Shown: positions 35,896-45,425 of the stretch, piece by piece
Numbering within the stretch: the stretch's first letter is position 1
How the letters are laid out: each line of letters opens with the position of its first letter
Assembly: GCA_963748485.1 (NCBI GenBank)
Contig: CAVVJF010000009.1
Location: 1,488,001 to 1,552,000 of the forward strand
Reading direction: 5' to 3'
Length of the DNA: 64,000 nucleotides
From: DASRWT01 sp963748485
Lineage (GTDB): Bacteria; Methylomirabilota; Methylomirabilia; Rokubacteriales; CSP1-6
Notes under the pieces: model-generated
Told to the model about the DNA's origin: nothing
Databases searched by the model: none
Seen by the model: the letters and a program-made list of their open reading frames with translations, nothing else
Translations under genes and position numbers: made by a program

Positions 35896-36345
35896 CTACG
35901 CGGCGGCCTTTCGGGACTTCAGCGCCTCCAGCTCGGTCCCCGCCTGATCGAGCCGCGCGCTGTCCCAGATCCGGCCGATCCGCGGGAAGATGGCTTCTTC
36001 CTCTTCCTGGATGTGGGTGCGCAGGGTCGCCTCGAGCTCCTCGACCTTCTTCAGCCAGTCGTCCTCCTCGGCGTCGAGATCGTCGATCTCCTCGATCAGG
36101 CCCTCAGCCCTCTCAACCTCCCCCTGATGCCGCTCCCGCCACTCCGCCAGTGTCGCATCGGTTCCAGCGGCGTCGCGCTCCAGCGGCTCGTACAGGGCCG
36201 CGTCCTCGATCTGCTCGTGGAGCTCGAGCTCGGGCGACAGCTCCTCCCACAGCGCTTGCCGGGCCTCCGCCCGGGCGGCGAGGAGATCCGCAAACTTGGC
36301 CTTGGCTTTCTCGTGCTCCCGCTTCAGAAACTGAATGGCATCCAT
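35896..36345 (-). CDS. Hemerythrin-like HHE protein
   Basis: 149 aa, ATG after AAGGAGG. Likely ligands: FLKREHEKAKAKF (H), LELHEQIEDAALYEPL (H..E), ERHQGEVERAEGLI (H) and LRTHIQEEEEAIFP (H..E). It is a shorter relative of the protein at 29337-29852. It lies in a leftward run with an SDR upstream, 14 nt away, and may respond to O2, NO or peroxide. Confidence 0.92.
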   Translation of the reverse strand: MDAIQFLKREHEKAKAKFADLLAARAEARQALWEELSPELELHEQIEDAALYEPLERDAAGTDATLAEWRERHQGEVERAEGLIEEIDDLDAEEDDWLKKVEELEATLRTHIQEEEEAIFPRIGRIWDSARLDQAGTELEALKSRKAAA

Positions 36346-36359
36346 GGCACCCTCCTTGG

Positions 36360-37154
36360 CTACGATTGGTCGGCCGAGCCCGGCTCGGCCATCTTGCGGT
36401 GCTGCTCCGCCAGCACACCAGCCGGCGTCACGTTGGCGATGGCCGAGCGCAGCTTGTTCTTCCAGCCGCTCACGACGTCCCCCTCGCCCTTCATCATCGC
36501 GTCGAAGCCGACGCGCGCGACATCCGCCGGGTCATCTTTCTTCTGCCGCCCGACCTTGGTGTCGAGCATGTCGGCACGCTCGAAGAACTCGGTCTCGGTC
36601 GCCCCGGGCATCAGGCAGGTGACCGTGACACCCGAGTCCTTCAGCTCCGCGCGCAGCGCGAAGGCAAAGGAGTCGATGAAGGCCTTCGTGCCGTTGTACA
36701 CCGCGGTGTAGGTCCCGGGCATGAACCCGGCGATCGATCCCGTGATGAGAATCCGCCCGTGGCCGACGGCCCGCATGCCCTGTCCGACGCGCTGGATCAA
36801 GTCGAGGGTGCCGGTGATATTGGTGTCAATCACCTGGCGGATGTCAGCGAAGTCCTGGTCCAGGAAGGCGCGGCCCAGACCGCGCCCCGCGTTGGCGAGG
36901 AGCGCGTCGACGCGGCGCCCCTTCGCGGCGCCGAAGAGACGACCGACTCCCTCCGTCGTTGCGAGGTCCGCCTGCACCGCAACGACCTCGCCGTCCCCCT
37001 CTCGACGCAGGCCTGCCGCCGCGTGGTGTATGGCGGGCTCGTCGGCGGCGATCAGCAGATCGAACTCATGCTCCGCGCACTGCTTCGCCAGCTCGTAGCC
37101 GATTCCACTCGATGCCCCTGTGACGATCGCGAACGGTCGGCTGCCCATCGTCAT
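36360..37154 (-). CDS. Short-chain dehydrogenase/reductase
   Basis: 264 aa. Start MTMGSRPFAIVTG was chosen for the GGGGAG upstream; a longer frame begins further upstream without support. It contains TGASSGIG (~12), NAGRG (~88), ILITGSIAGF and the catalytic YNGTKAF (~153). Classical NAD(P)-dependent SDR; substrate unknown. It forms a probable two-gene operon with the hemerythrin gene. Confidence 0.9.
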   Translation of the reverse strand: MTMGSRPFAIVTGASSGIGYELAKQCAEHEFDLLIAADEPAIHHAAAGLRREGDGEVVAVQADLATTEGVGRLFGAAKGRRVDALLANAGRGLGRAFLDQDFADIRQVIDTNITGTLDLIQRVGQGMRAVGHGRILITGSIAGFMPGTYTAVYNGTKAFIDSFAFALRAELKDSGVTVTCLMPGATETEFFERADMLDTKVGRQKKDDPADVARVGFDAMMKGEGDVVSGWKNKLRSAIANVTPAGVLAEQHRKMAEPGSADQS

Positions 37155-37621
37155 CGGTTCGGTCTCCCCGGAAATCTCTAGCGAGCAAGCGGTATGCCGC
37201 ATCCCCATCGTGTCGTTTCCGAGGCTCGATGGGTTGGCGAGGAGGAGGGTCGCGCGGCCGTCAATTGCTAGATCTTGGCGCGAGGGTCCCTATGGCGCCT
37301 TTTCAGAAGGATATCCGGGCCGTGCTCGTGGCGCTCTCCGGAACCGGTGGCGGTGATCGTCGGGGCGTGGGCTCTTGGCAGATGACGTGAGGCCCGTCGC
37401 GCTCGCGCGCACCGCGGGCCGGAGGCGCCATCCGGTCAAGGCTTCCGAGTCGAATCGACCGTTATCGGATCGCGCGACCCGGAGAGTGGCGCGATCCGAA
37501 GAACTCGGTCCGAGCTGGTTTCAGGCATACCGGTGGGCAGAAGCGGCAGGATCGGGCTCGCGAAAGGCGCGGCGAGCATCGCTTCCCCGTCACACATACC
37601 AGACACCAAAAAGGAACCGCC
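37155..37621. other. Intergenic stretch
   Basis: No supported gene of normal size. It includes an inverted repeat (ATCGGATCGCGCGACC ... GGCGCGATCCGAA, about 37466-37501) and ends in a clear AAGGA ribosome site for a 30-codon frame. Confidence 0.45.
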
Positions 37622-37714
37622 ATGACAGAGGGATTCGGCGTGTCGCTCACGACGGGGATTGTCTTGGGGTCGGGCGCGTGGGGCGGTGTGCTGCTACTTC
37701 TTTGGATCGCCTGA
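37622..37714 (+). CDS. Putative 30-residue membrane peptide
   Basis: ATG with AAAAAGGA 6 nt upstream opens 30 codons: MTEGFGVSLTTGIVLGSGAW then a GGVLLLLWIA end. The whole peptide is a short acidic head and one transmembrane helix. Its 3' end overlaps the end of the convergent zinc-ribbon gene by 21 nt. It is too short for coding statistics, so the ribosome site and composition are the only support. Confidence 0.4.
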   Translation: MTEGFGVSLTTGIVLGSGAWGGVLLLLWIA

Positions 37715-38128
37715 CGGTTGCTCGTGCGATTCGCGTAGTAGCTCCTCGCGAGCAAGCTGCACCGCAGTCTTTCGCGAGTAGACAAACACCTTCTCACACG
37801 CCAAGCACACGCTATCAGTCCTCACCCGTCCGTCTACAATCTCGCTCTTCTCCAAGCGCATGATCCTGACCGACTGACAATGCGGACAGCGAGGCTCGCG
37901 CGTTTCCACGAGCTTCCCATCCAGCGACGCTGACCCGTCGCCATCAAGGTCACGCCCACCTTGAGCGTGGCGAGCCATCCGTCGAGTAGCGCTCCGTTTG
38001 ACCTGCTCCGCGAGTGTGGCGCGAGTCGTCTCCGCGAGGTGTCGGAGTTCAGCGGCGTTCGCCCACAGCACTACGGATTGCGCCCGGAGTCGGCGCTGGA
38101 GCGCCTTGGCGAGGGTCTCGGAGGTCAT
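37694..38128 (-). CDS. Zinc-ribbon protein of unknown function
   Basis: 144 aa. The N-terminal half is helical and charged (LAETTRATLAEQVKRSATRR). The C-terminal half has RCPHCQSVRIMRLEKSEIVD and SVCLACEKVFVY, two CxxC pairs 28 residues apart forming a treble-clef or rubredoxin-like knuckle. No ribosome site is obvious at the ATG. Family unknown to me. Confidence 0.6.
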   Translation of the reverse strand: MTSETLAKALQRRLRAQSVVLWANAAELRHLAETTRATLAEQVKRSATRRMARHAQGGRDLDGDGSASLDGKLVETREPRCPHCQSVRIMRLEKSEIVDGRVRTDSVCLACEKVFVYSRKTAVQLAREELLRESHEQPSGDPKK

Positions 38129-38237
38129 GGTTGGTCGAGCATGGCAGTTCCCGAGGGGGACGGCAAGCGGGCCGCAGTCGGCTACGGAAAAGAACGGACC
38201 CTCTGCCCTGTTAAATTAATTGCGGCATAACCTGTGC

Positions 38238-38408
38238 ATGGTTCCGAATCTCATGGGAGGCGCCCCTACGCGGCCGGAATCCGGGCCTGCGGTCGCCGGG
38301 CTGTGGTGGGCAAAGGCGGCCCTGACGGCGCTGCAGATCACTGCTGCCATCTTCACGAGCATCGCTGCCGCCATTCTGGCGGAGACGACGTCTCCACTTG
38401 CTCTATGA
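38238..38408 (+). CDS. Putative small membrane protein upstream of the isochorismatase-like gene
   Basis: 56 aa. One hydrophobic segment, WWAKAALTALQITAAIFTSI followed by AAAIL, preceded by a Gly/Pro head. Its TGA overlaps the next ATG (ATGA), the same coupling used by many genes in this window, which is the main support. No ribosome site is visible at its own start; a TTG six codons earlier is possible. Confidence 0.45.
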   Translation: MVPNLMGGAPTRPESGPAVAGLWWAKAALTALQITAAIFTSIAAAILAETTSPLAL

Positions 38409-39031
38409 GGGTGCGCGCTGGCGCGCAGGATCTTCACGGTAATGTCCCTGACTCGTCCCCAGTCGTCCTGCTCGTGATCGACGCCATCAACGACTTCGCG
38501 TTCGAGGACGGCGCGCAGGTCCTGGCGGACGCACGCTCGGTAGCCGAGCGGATCCAGCGGCTGAAGCGGCGAACCCGGAGGGCGAGGATCCCGACGGTAT
38601 ATGTGAACGACAATTTCGGCCGCTGGCGGTCGGACTTCCGAGCCCTCATCTCACACTGCCTGCGTTCCGCGGCTCGCGGGCGCGCGGTCACCCGGCTGCT
38701 CCGGCCGGATCAGCGCGACTATTTCGTGCTCAAGCCGAAGCACTCGGCGTTCTATTCAACCGCGCTCGAGCTGCTACTCGACCACTTCCGCGCGCGGACG
38801 TTGATCTTGACCGGGCTCCTGGCCGACAGCTGCATCCTTGCCACCGCCCAGGACGCGTACATGCGCGGCTATCAACTCATCGTGCCGGCGGACTGCGTCG
38901 CCGCACGTGCGCCGGAGGACCGTCGCCGGGCTCTCGCGCTGATGCGCCGCACGCTGCACACCGACACGAGGATCTCAACGACGCTGAATCTGAATGCGGT
39001 GCTCCGTCGGCCTAGGCGGAAGCATCGCTAA
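38405..39031 (+). CDS. Isochorismatase-like cysteine hydrolase
   Basis: 208 aa. It has VVLLVIDAINDFAFEDG (catalytic Asp), DYFVLKPKHSAFYSTALELL (catalytic Lys in KPKHSAF) and LTGLLADSCILATAQDAYMR with the nucleophile Cys in DSCIL. The third motif reads ADSCI rather than the frequent TxxCV, but all three catalytic residues are kept. Such enzymes hydrolyse nicotinamide-, ureido- or isochorismate-type substrates; which one is not readable. It is coupled to a small membrane ORF upstream. Confidence 0.88.
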   Translation: MRVRAGAQDLHGNVPDSSPVVLLVIDAINDFAFEDGAQVLADARSVAERIQRLKRRTRRARIPTVYVNDNFGRWRSDFRALISHCLRSAARGRAVTRLLRPDQRDYFVLKPKHSAFYSTALELLLDHFRARTLILTGLLADSCILATAQDAYMRGYQLIVPADCVAARAPEDRRRALALMRRTLHTDTRISTTLNLNAVLRRPRRKHR

Positions 39032-39208
39032 GCTGCGCGACATGGCACTTGGTGAAGGGGGAGCCCACGTACCGTGGGGCTAGAGCGCGCCGTGTTACGC
39101 TATGGATTGCCTTCTCGGGGGCCGGTAAGGTTGACGTTCGTTGAACGTCTCGCCCCTTGGCATCTGGCTCGTCACTCCCACTACAGCACCCACTCGGGGG
39201 GCCGCCAG

Positions 39209-39466
39209 ATGCCAGATGAAGTTCTCCGTCGTGAGCAAGCCCGCGAAGCCATTCAGAGCGGCAAGCTCCCTTCGAGATTACCGGACCGGACCTGGGGAGG
39301 GCCGGGCATCGGAGCGCCCTGTCAGATCTGCGGGGAGCCGGTGACCAAGGACCAGATGGAGTTCGAGATCCAGTTCGCGCACGACGGGGATGCGCCTGGA
39401 CTCGACAAGTTCCACGTCCACATCCGCTGCTTTGCGGCGTGGGAGTTCGAGCGAACGAAGCTGTAG
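39209..39466 (+). CDS. Small conserved protein with zinc-finger-like motif
   Basis: 85 aa. It reads AREAIQSGKLPSRLPDRTWG, then GAPCQICGEPVTKDQMEFEI and FHVHIRCFAAWEFER. The CxxC plus H.H..C arrangement suggests one bound zinc. I recognise the arrangement (PDRTWGG...C.IC...MEFE...HxRCFAAWEFER) as a widespread uncharacterised family in soil bacteria. Function unknown. The ATG is the first in frame before the conserved block. Confidence 0.75.
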   Translation: MPDEVLRREQAREAIQSGKLPSRLPDRTWGGPGIGAPCQICGEPVTKDQMEFEIQFAHDGDAPGLDKFHVHIRCFAAWEFERTKL

Positions 39467-39532
39467 GCGGCAGGGGTCTATCTCGTGGGGTTCATCCTGC
39501 GCCGTGCGTACAAGGCGCTAGTCACGCGCTCG

Positions 39533-39576
39533 TGATCCAAGGCCGGCTTGCCGGGGGTCACACGGGGGACTAGAGT
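39533..39576 (+). promoter_or_regulatory. Weak form of the TGGACC dyad with -10 box, before the histidine kinase
   Basis: TGATCCAAGGCCGG (39533-39546) keeps the CCAAGG centre of the dyad found elsewhere. TAGAGT (39571-39576) follows after 24 nt, the same spacing as the full sites. The -10 box ends 9 nt before the ATG, so the message would be almost leaderless. Confidence 0.4.
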
Positions 39577-39585
39577 GCGAGGTGC

Positions 39586-40923
39586 ATGCGGCGCCTCCTC
39601 TTCCTGTCGCTGCTGGTGCTCGGCGCGAGATTCGTGCGGGAGCGCGCGGGCCGGAGGCGCGCGGAGCGGTCCCTCGGCGAGCGGCTGCGCTTCGAGACCC
39701 TGCTCGCGGACCAGGCGGCGGCCTTCAGCCGCGTGTCGGCGGGCGAGGTCGATCGAGAGGTCGAGCACGCGCTCCGGCAGATCGCCGACTTCCTCGAGGT
39801 CGACTGGGGCAGCCTGGCTGAGTACTCGAGCGACCGCCGTACTGCCCGGATCACCCACTCGTGGGTGGCCGAGGGAGTGCAGCGCCAGCCGTCGACGCTG
39901 GGGTTCGAGGAGCTGCCCTGGACCGTGAGCCGCCTGCAGCGGGGCGAGGTGGTTCGATTCTCGCGGCTCGATGGGCTGCCGGACGGTCCCGCCGCGGTGG
40001 ACCAGCGCACGCTTCGCGCCATGGGCATCAAGTCCCAAGTCGCGGTGCCCTTGATCGTCGAAGGGATCGTGGTGGGAGCCCTCGCGTTCAGCACGCTCCG
40101 CGTCGAGCGAGCGTGGAAAGACGAGTTCGTCCAGCGGCTTCGCCTCCTCGGTGAGGTATTCGCCAATACCCTCTCGCGCCGCCGATCGGAGGTCGAAGGG
40201 CACCGGCTCCGGCAGGAGCTGGCTCACGTCGGCCGGGTCTCGACAATCAGCGCGCTGACCGCGTCCCTCGCCCATGAGCTCAATCAGCCCCTCACCGCCA
40301 TTCTGGCCAACGCGGAGGCGGCCGAGCAGCTCCTCGACGCGCCCGCCCCCAAGCTCCAGGACGTGCGCGAGATCCTCCAGGACATCGTAAGGGACGATCG
40401 GCGCGCCACGCAGGTCATTCAGCGGCTGCGCGGACTCCTTCGGAAAGGCAAGGTGGAGCCCGCCGCCCTCGACATCAACGAGATCGTGGTCGAAGTCGCG
40501 CGTCTGGTGAACGCGGACGCGGTGGCCCGCAACGTGTCGATCCGGCTCGAGCAGGCGCGCGACCTCCCTCCGATCTGGGGCGACCGGGTGCAACTCCAGC
40601 AAGTGGTCCTCAACCTGCTCCTCAATGGACTGGACGCGATGCCGGAAGGCGGCGGGGGGGACCGGAGCCTCACCCTTCAGACGACTCGAACGCGCTCGGA
40701 CACCGTCGAGGTCGCGGTGCGGGACTCGGGAACCGGAATCGACCAGGCCAATCTCGACCAGGTCTTCCAGGCGTTCTACACGACGAAGGCCGCCGGGATG
40801 GGGATGGGGCTCACAATCGCGCGCGTCATCGTCGAGGCGCACGGCGGTCGCCTGACGGCCCGGAACAATCCGACCATCGGGGCGACGTTCGCCTTCACCT
40901 TACCCCTCGGCCGGGGACGATGA
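39586..40923 (+). CDS. Sensor histidine kinase with GAF domain
   Basis: 445 aa. An N-terminal hydrophobic segment (LLFLSLLVLGARF) precedes a GAF domain (about 50-195; DRRTARITHSWV, ALRAMGIKSQVAVPLIVEG). The dimerisation/phosphotransfer helix has SLAHELNQPLTAI with His near 229. ATPase motifs: N-box VVLNLLLNGLDAMP (~345), G1 VRDSGTGID, G2 AAGMGMGLTIARVIVEAHGG. The ELNQPLTAI type is typical of FixL/DctB-like kinases. It overlaps the downstream FixJ-type regulator by 4 nt, so they form a cognate pair. No haem-PAS domain is present; the GAF ligand is unknown. Confidence 0.93.
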   Translation: MRRLLFLSLLVLGARFVRERAGRRRAERSLGERLRFETLLADQAAAFSRVSAGEVDREVEHALRQIADFLEVDWGSLAEYSSDRRTARITHSWVAEGVQRQPSTLGFEELPWTVSRLQRGEVVRFSRLDGLPDGPAAVDQRTLRAMGIKSQVAVPLIVEGIVVGALAFSTLRVERAWKDEFVQRLRLLGEVFANTLSRRRSEVEGHRLRQELAHVGRVSTISALTASLAHELNQPLTAILANAEAAEQLLDAPAPKLQDVREILQDIVRDDRRATQVIQRLRGLLRKGKVEPAALDINEIVVEVARLVNADAVARNVSIRLEQARDLPPIWGDRVQLQQVVLNLLLNGLDAMPEGGGGDRSLTLQTTRTRSDTVEVAVRDSGTGIDQANLDQVFQAFYTTKAAGMGMGLTIARVIVEAHGGRLTARNNPTIGATFAFTLPLGRGR

Positions 40924-41549
40924 AGGTCCCGCCGGAGGCGCGGGTGTTCATCGTCGACGACGACGCATCGGTCCGGACGAGTCTGGCCCGGCTCCTCACC
41001 GGGGCCGGCTTCGAAGTCGAGGCCTTCACCTCCGTTCAGGAGTTCCTCGCGCGCCCCCGCTACGAGGGCCCGTGTTGCCTGCTGCTGGACGTGCGGATGC
41101 CCGGTCTGACCGGGCTCGACTTGCAGGAGGCGCTCACCGCGACGGAACGGCACCTGTCCATCGTCTTCATCACCGGCTTCGTCGATGTCCACGAGAGCGT
41201 CCAGGCGATGAAGGGCGGGGCCGTCGATTTCCTGACCAAGCCGGTGGACGCCAAGGAGCTCATGGCAGCGATCCGGCGGGCGGTGGTCCGGGGCGTTGAA
41301 GAGGGGAAGGAACAGGCCCGACGGGCGGAGGTCCGGGCCCGCGTCAAGGCCCTCACGCCGCGAGAGGCCGAGGTCTTCGCTCGCGTCGTGACGGGAATGC
41401 TGAACAAGCAGATCGCCGTGGAGCTGGGCGTCGTCGAGAAGACGGTGAAGGTGCATCGCGCCCAGGTGATGAAGAAGATGCGGGCGAGATCGCTGGCCGG
41501 GCTCGTCCAGCTGGCCGGCGAAGCGGGGGTGATCGCGGCGACGCCGTGA
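40920..41549 (+). CDS. FixJ/NarL-type response regulator
   Basis: 209 aa. Receiver: VFIVDDDASVRTSLARLL, phosphoacceptor Asp 57 in CLLLDVRMPG, Thr in FITG and Lys in FLTKPVD. The output LuxR-type helix-turn-helix is near residues 145-205: LTPREAEVFARVVTGMLNKQ then IAVELGVVEKTVKVHRAQVM. Start overlaps the kinase stop. A perfect dyad (TGGACCAAGGTCCA) begins 11 nt after its stop codon. It is the leading candidate to bind the family of such dyads found in this window; regulators of this class bind similar dyads centred near -42. Confidence 0.94.
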   Translation: MKVPPEARVFIVDDDASVRTSLARLLTGAGFEVEAFTSVQEFLARPRYEGPCCLLLDVRMPGLTGLDLQEALTATERHLSIVFITGFVDVHESVQAMKGGAVDFLTKPVDAKELMAAIRRAVVRGVEEGKEQARRAEVRARVKALTPREAEVFARVVTGMLNKQIAVELGVVEKTVKVHRAQVMKKMRARSLAGLVQLAGEAGVIAATP

Positions 41550-41559
41550 TCGAGGGGAC

Positions 41560-41602
41560 TGGACCAAGGTCCACTATCGCGCCCCGCCCCGTCCTGTAGC
41601 AT
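41560..41602 (+). promoter_or_regulatory. TGGACCAAGGTCCA activator site plus -10 box
   Basis: Perfect 14-nt dyad at 41560-41573, 23-nt spacer, then TAGCAT (41597-41602), which ends 8 nt before the GTG of the next gene. The dyad centre falls near -42.5 from the implied start, replacing a -35 box. Confidence 0.7.
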
Positions 41603-41610
41603 CGGATCGG

Positions 41611-42027
41611 GTGCCTTTCTCCATGCCATCGTCCGCGCTTCCCTGCGCTCCGCTCGTCTCGATCGTCGACGACGATCCTTCCGTGCGCCGTGCCGTCGAG
41701 CGGCTCGTCGAGGCCGCCGGCTATGCGGTGGCGACGTTCGCGTCGGCCGAAGAGTTCCTCGACTCGACCGCAAGCGGCGCCAGCTCGTGCCTGATCCTCG
41801 ACATCCACCTCAACGGAATGAGCGGGATCGAGCTGCACGAACGATTGGTGTCACCCGGCAGGGCGATCCCCGTCATCTTCATCACCGCGCACGACGACGC
41901 CCCGACGCGCGAGCGGATCGACCGATCCGGGGCGGCCGCGTTCCTGGCGAAGCCCTTCGACCGCCAAGCGCTGATCGGGGCCATCCGCGGCGCGCTGGAA
42001 ACGACGGAACGGAAGGAGGCCTCATGA
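41611..42027 (+). CDS. Single-domain response regulator
   Basis: 138 aa. It consists of a receiver only: LVSIVDDDPSVRRAVERLVE, phosphoacceptor Asp near 64 in CLILDIHLNG, FITAHDD and AAFLAKPFDRQ. There is no output domain, so it should act by protein contact or as a phosphate sink. GTG is taken as start because the -10 box TAGCAT is 8 nt upstream, implying a near-leaderless message. It overlaps the next gene by ATGA and is probably controlled by the adjacent two-component pair. Confidence 0.9.
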   Translation: MPFSMPSSALPCAPLVSIVDDDPSVRRAVERLVEAAGYAVATFASAEEFLDSTASGASSCLILDIHLNGMSGIELHERLVSPGRAIPVIFITAHDDAPTRERIDRSGAAAFLAKPFDRQALIGAIRGALETTERKEAS

Positions 42028-42404
42028 GCCTTGCCTGGGAACCGAACCGGGGCGTGGTCCAGCTCAGCGCCCTGATGACGCACCTCAACGACCTTCGAGA
42101 GCAGAGCCGGATGACCTGGAACGAGCGCGCGCGTGGGTGGCTGGGGACGCTGACCGAGATCGTTGGTGCCCTCGAGGAGGATGGGTTCATCGAGTGCACG
42201 CAGGCGGTCGCGGCGAGCCGGCGCGATCGCCAGCCGGCCGGCGGCATGTGGCAGGGTGTCAATGCCCGCACGGGATCCGTGGCCTCGGCGATCTGGGTCG
42301 CCCGCCCCGTGGCCCCGGCGGCGATGGTCTTCATCCAGATCGACGGAGAGTGGCTCACGCGACCGGGACGGGACCCGGACGAGGAGGAGGGCGGGGAGGG
42401 CTGA
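42024..42404 (+). CDS. Conserved protein of unknown function coupled to the receiver protein
   Basis: 126 aa, ATG overlapping the receiver gene's stop with GGAAGGAGG upstream. The sequence begins MSLAWEPNRGVVQLSALMTH and includes ARGWLGTLTEIVGALEEDGF and WQGVNARTGSVASAIWVAR. No domain is recognised and there is no signal or membrane segment; the tail is acidic (DPDEEEGGEG). Coupling suggests a partner of the single-domain receiver. Confidence 0.7.
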   Translation: MSLAWEPNRGVVQLSALMTHLNDLREQSRMTWNERARGWLGTLTEIVGALEEDGFIECTQAVAASRRDRQPAGGMWQGVNARTGSVASAIWVARPVAPAAMVFIQIDGEWLTRPGRDPDEEEGGEG

Positions 42405-42425
42405 CGGCAGGGAGCCTCCGTCGTG

Positions 42426-42471
42426 GCAGCACAGGGGAACGGCCATACGGGCGGCCGTTCCCCTGTGCTGC
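42426..42471. terminator. Bidirectional terminator-like hairpin
   Basis: Perfect 19-bp inverted repeat GCAGCACAGGGGAACGGCC / GGCCGTTCCCCTGTGCTGC around an 8-nt loop. It lies between convergent gene ends (42404 and 42485). No U-run follows. Confidence 0.75.
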
Positions 42472-42484
42472 GTTCGGCTCCCGC

Positions 42485-44110
<1,626 letters not shown>

Positions 44111-44163
44111 GGTGATGTTCCTCCAGCTAGGGGTGATCCGTCAGCAGCGGCCGGGCCGCCGGT

Positions 44164-44469
44164 TCACGAAGAAAGGACGCCGAGGAGGTCCTCCTCCTTC
44201 ATGACCAGGTACTCTTCGCCGTCGAGCTTGACCTCGCTGCCGGTATACCTGGCGAAGAGCACGCGATCGCCCGCTTTGACGTCGAGCGGGGTCTTCGTGC
44301 CGTCATCGGCGACCTTGCCCTTGCCGACGGCGATGATCTTGCCCTCTTGCGGCTTCTCCTTGGCGCTGTCGGGGATGATGATGCCGCGCCGGACCGTCTC
44401 CTCCTCGACGCGCTTGAGCAGGACACGATCGTGGAGCGGGCGGAGCGTGGTCTTCCTTGTCGGAGTCAT
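44164..44469 (-). CDS. groS: Co-chaperonin GroES
   Basis: 101 aa. TLRPLHDRVLLKRVEEETVR, GIIIPDSAKEKPQEGKIIAV, DVKAGDRVLFARYTGSEVKL and EEYLVMKEEDLLGVL are the complete GroES pattern including the mobile loop (EETVRRGIIIPDSAKEKP). It caps the GroEL chamber. GGGAGG lies ~10 nt before the ATG. No CIRCE operator is visible upstream. Confidence 0.99.
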   Translation of the reverse strand: MTPTRKTTLRPLHDRVLLKRVEEETVRRGIIIPDSAKEKPQEGKIIAVGKGKVADDGTKTPLDVKAGDRVLFARYTGSEVKLDGEEYLVMKEEDLLGVLSS

Positions 44470-44562
44470 GGCGTGGGTGCCTCCCTCTTCCAGGTGTGGG
44501 TGAGCCAGGTCGTCAGGGGCATGCCAACGAGTCGGACATGCCGATGGGCAAGTCTTGATCGC

Positions 44563-44638
44563 ACGCTAGCAGTCCCGCCGGCGGTTCAGCAACTGGACCA
44601 AGGTCCAATAGCACTCGCAGTTCCGCGTCCCCTACACT
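44563..44638. promoter_or_regulatory. Bidirectional TGGACC-dyad promoter: groES-groEL and 44684 gene
   Basis: Perfect dyad TGGACCAAGGTCCA at 44594-44607. Rightward, TACACT (44633-44638) follows after 25 nt. Leftward, TAGCGT on the minus strand (44568-44563) also follows after 25 nt. The same bound dimer could therefore activate both divergent transcripts. Confidence 0.65.
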
Positions 44639-44683
44639 GTCAACTGGATACGGAGCGAGCTGCTCCGTCCGAGGAGGAGACAA

Positions 44684-45079
44684 ATGGACCAAAGCAAGCG
44701 AACCCCGACGTTCAAGGAGAAGTGGGCCGATTCCCGGCCGTCGAAGACCCTCGTCTTCTGGTCGTGGCTGGCGATCTGCGTCGTCACCATGCTCATCGGC
44801 TTCACCTGGGGGGGCTGGGTGACGGGAGGAACCGCGCGCGCGATGGCCGAGGCGAGCGGCGAGGATGCCGTCGTCAAGCGGCTGGCGCCGATGTGCGCGC
44901 TCCGGTACCAGGATGCGCCCAACAAGGTAGAGAAACTCAAGGAGCTGACGGAAGCCGGCGCGTGGGATCGGGCCGAGTACGTCATGAAGCAAGGGTGGGC
45001 CACGATGCCCGGCGAGAAAGAGCCGGAGCGGAAGGTCGCCGACGAGTGCGCCAAGCTGCTGGTGGCGACCAACAAGTAG
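44684..45079 (+). CDS. Single-pass membrane protein of unknown function
   Basis: 131 aa, ATG after GAGGAGGAG. Residues about 25-48 form one transmembrane helix (VFWSWLAICVVTMLIGFTWG). The outer domain has ARAMAEASGEDAVVKRLAPM, a Cys pair (C71 and a Cys in VADECAKLL) and KLKELTEAGAWDRAEYVMKQ. The pattern is shared by uncharacterised proteins in proteobacteria; function unknown. It is driven by the dyad promoter shared with groES. Confidence 0.75.
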   Translation: MDQSKRTPTFKEKWADSRPSKTLVFWSWLAICVVTMLIGFTWGGWVTGGTARAMAEASGEDAVVKRLAPMCALRYQDAPNKVEKLKELTEAGAWDRAEYVMKQGWATMPGEKEPERKVADECAKLLVATNK

Positions 45080-45097
45080 CTCTCACGGAGGTTCGCA

Positions 45098-45412
45098 ATG
45101 GCACACAAGCTCTTCATCGGTGGGCTCGCGTTTTCCACGTCCAATGACCGGCTGCGCGAAGTGTTCGCCCAGGTCGGCAACGTCGAGTCGGCCACGGTGG
45201 TGACGGATCGGGACACGGGGCAGTCGCGTGGATTCGGCTTCGTCGAGATGGCGTCGGCCGAGGAGGCCGCCAAGGCGGTCGACAAGTTCAACGGCCAGCA
45301 GGTGGACGGCCGGACGCTGAAGGTGGAGATCGCCAACGCCAAGGGCGCCGGCGGCGGCGCGGGCGGCGGGGGGTTCCGGAGTCGCGGGAGCAGCGGCGGC
45401 AACCGTTGGTAG
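45098..45412 (+). CDS. RNA-recognition-motif (RRM) RNA-binding protein
   Basis: 104 aa, ATG after GGAGG. RNP2 is KLFIGGLAFST and RNP1 is RGFGFVEMAS; DGRTLKVEIANAKG closes the fold. The tail is glycine-rich (GGGAGGGGFRSRGSSGGN). This is the bacterial glycine-rich RRM type, often cold- or stress-induced, binding single-stranded RNA. It follows the dyad-controlled membrane-protein gene by 18 nt and is probably co-transcribed. Confidence 0.95.
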   Translation: MAHKLFIGGLAFSTSNDRLREVFAQVGNVESATVVTDRDTGQSRGFGFVEMASAEEAAKAVDKFNGQQVDGRTLKVEIANAKGAGGGAGGGGFRSRGSSGGNRW

Positions 45413-45425
45413 CACGGCGGGGGCA

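Noticed and set aside
44470..44683. Search for a CIRCE operator before groES
   Set aside because: No TTAGCACTC-N9-GAGTGCTAA-like repeat found; a GCACTC string at 44611 has no partner.
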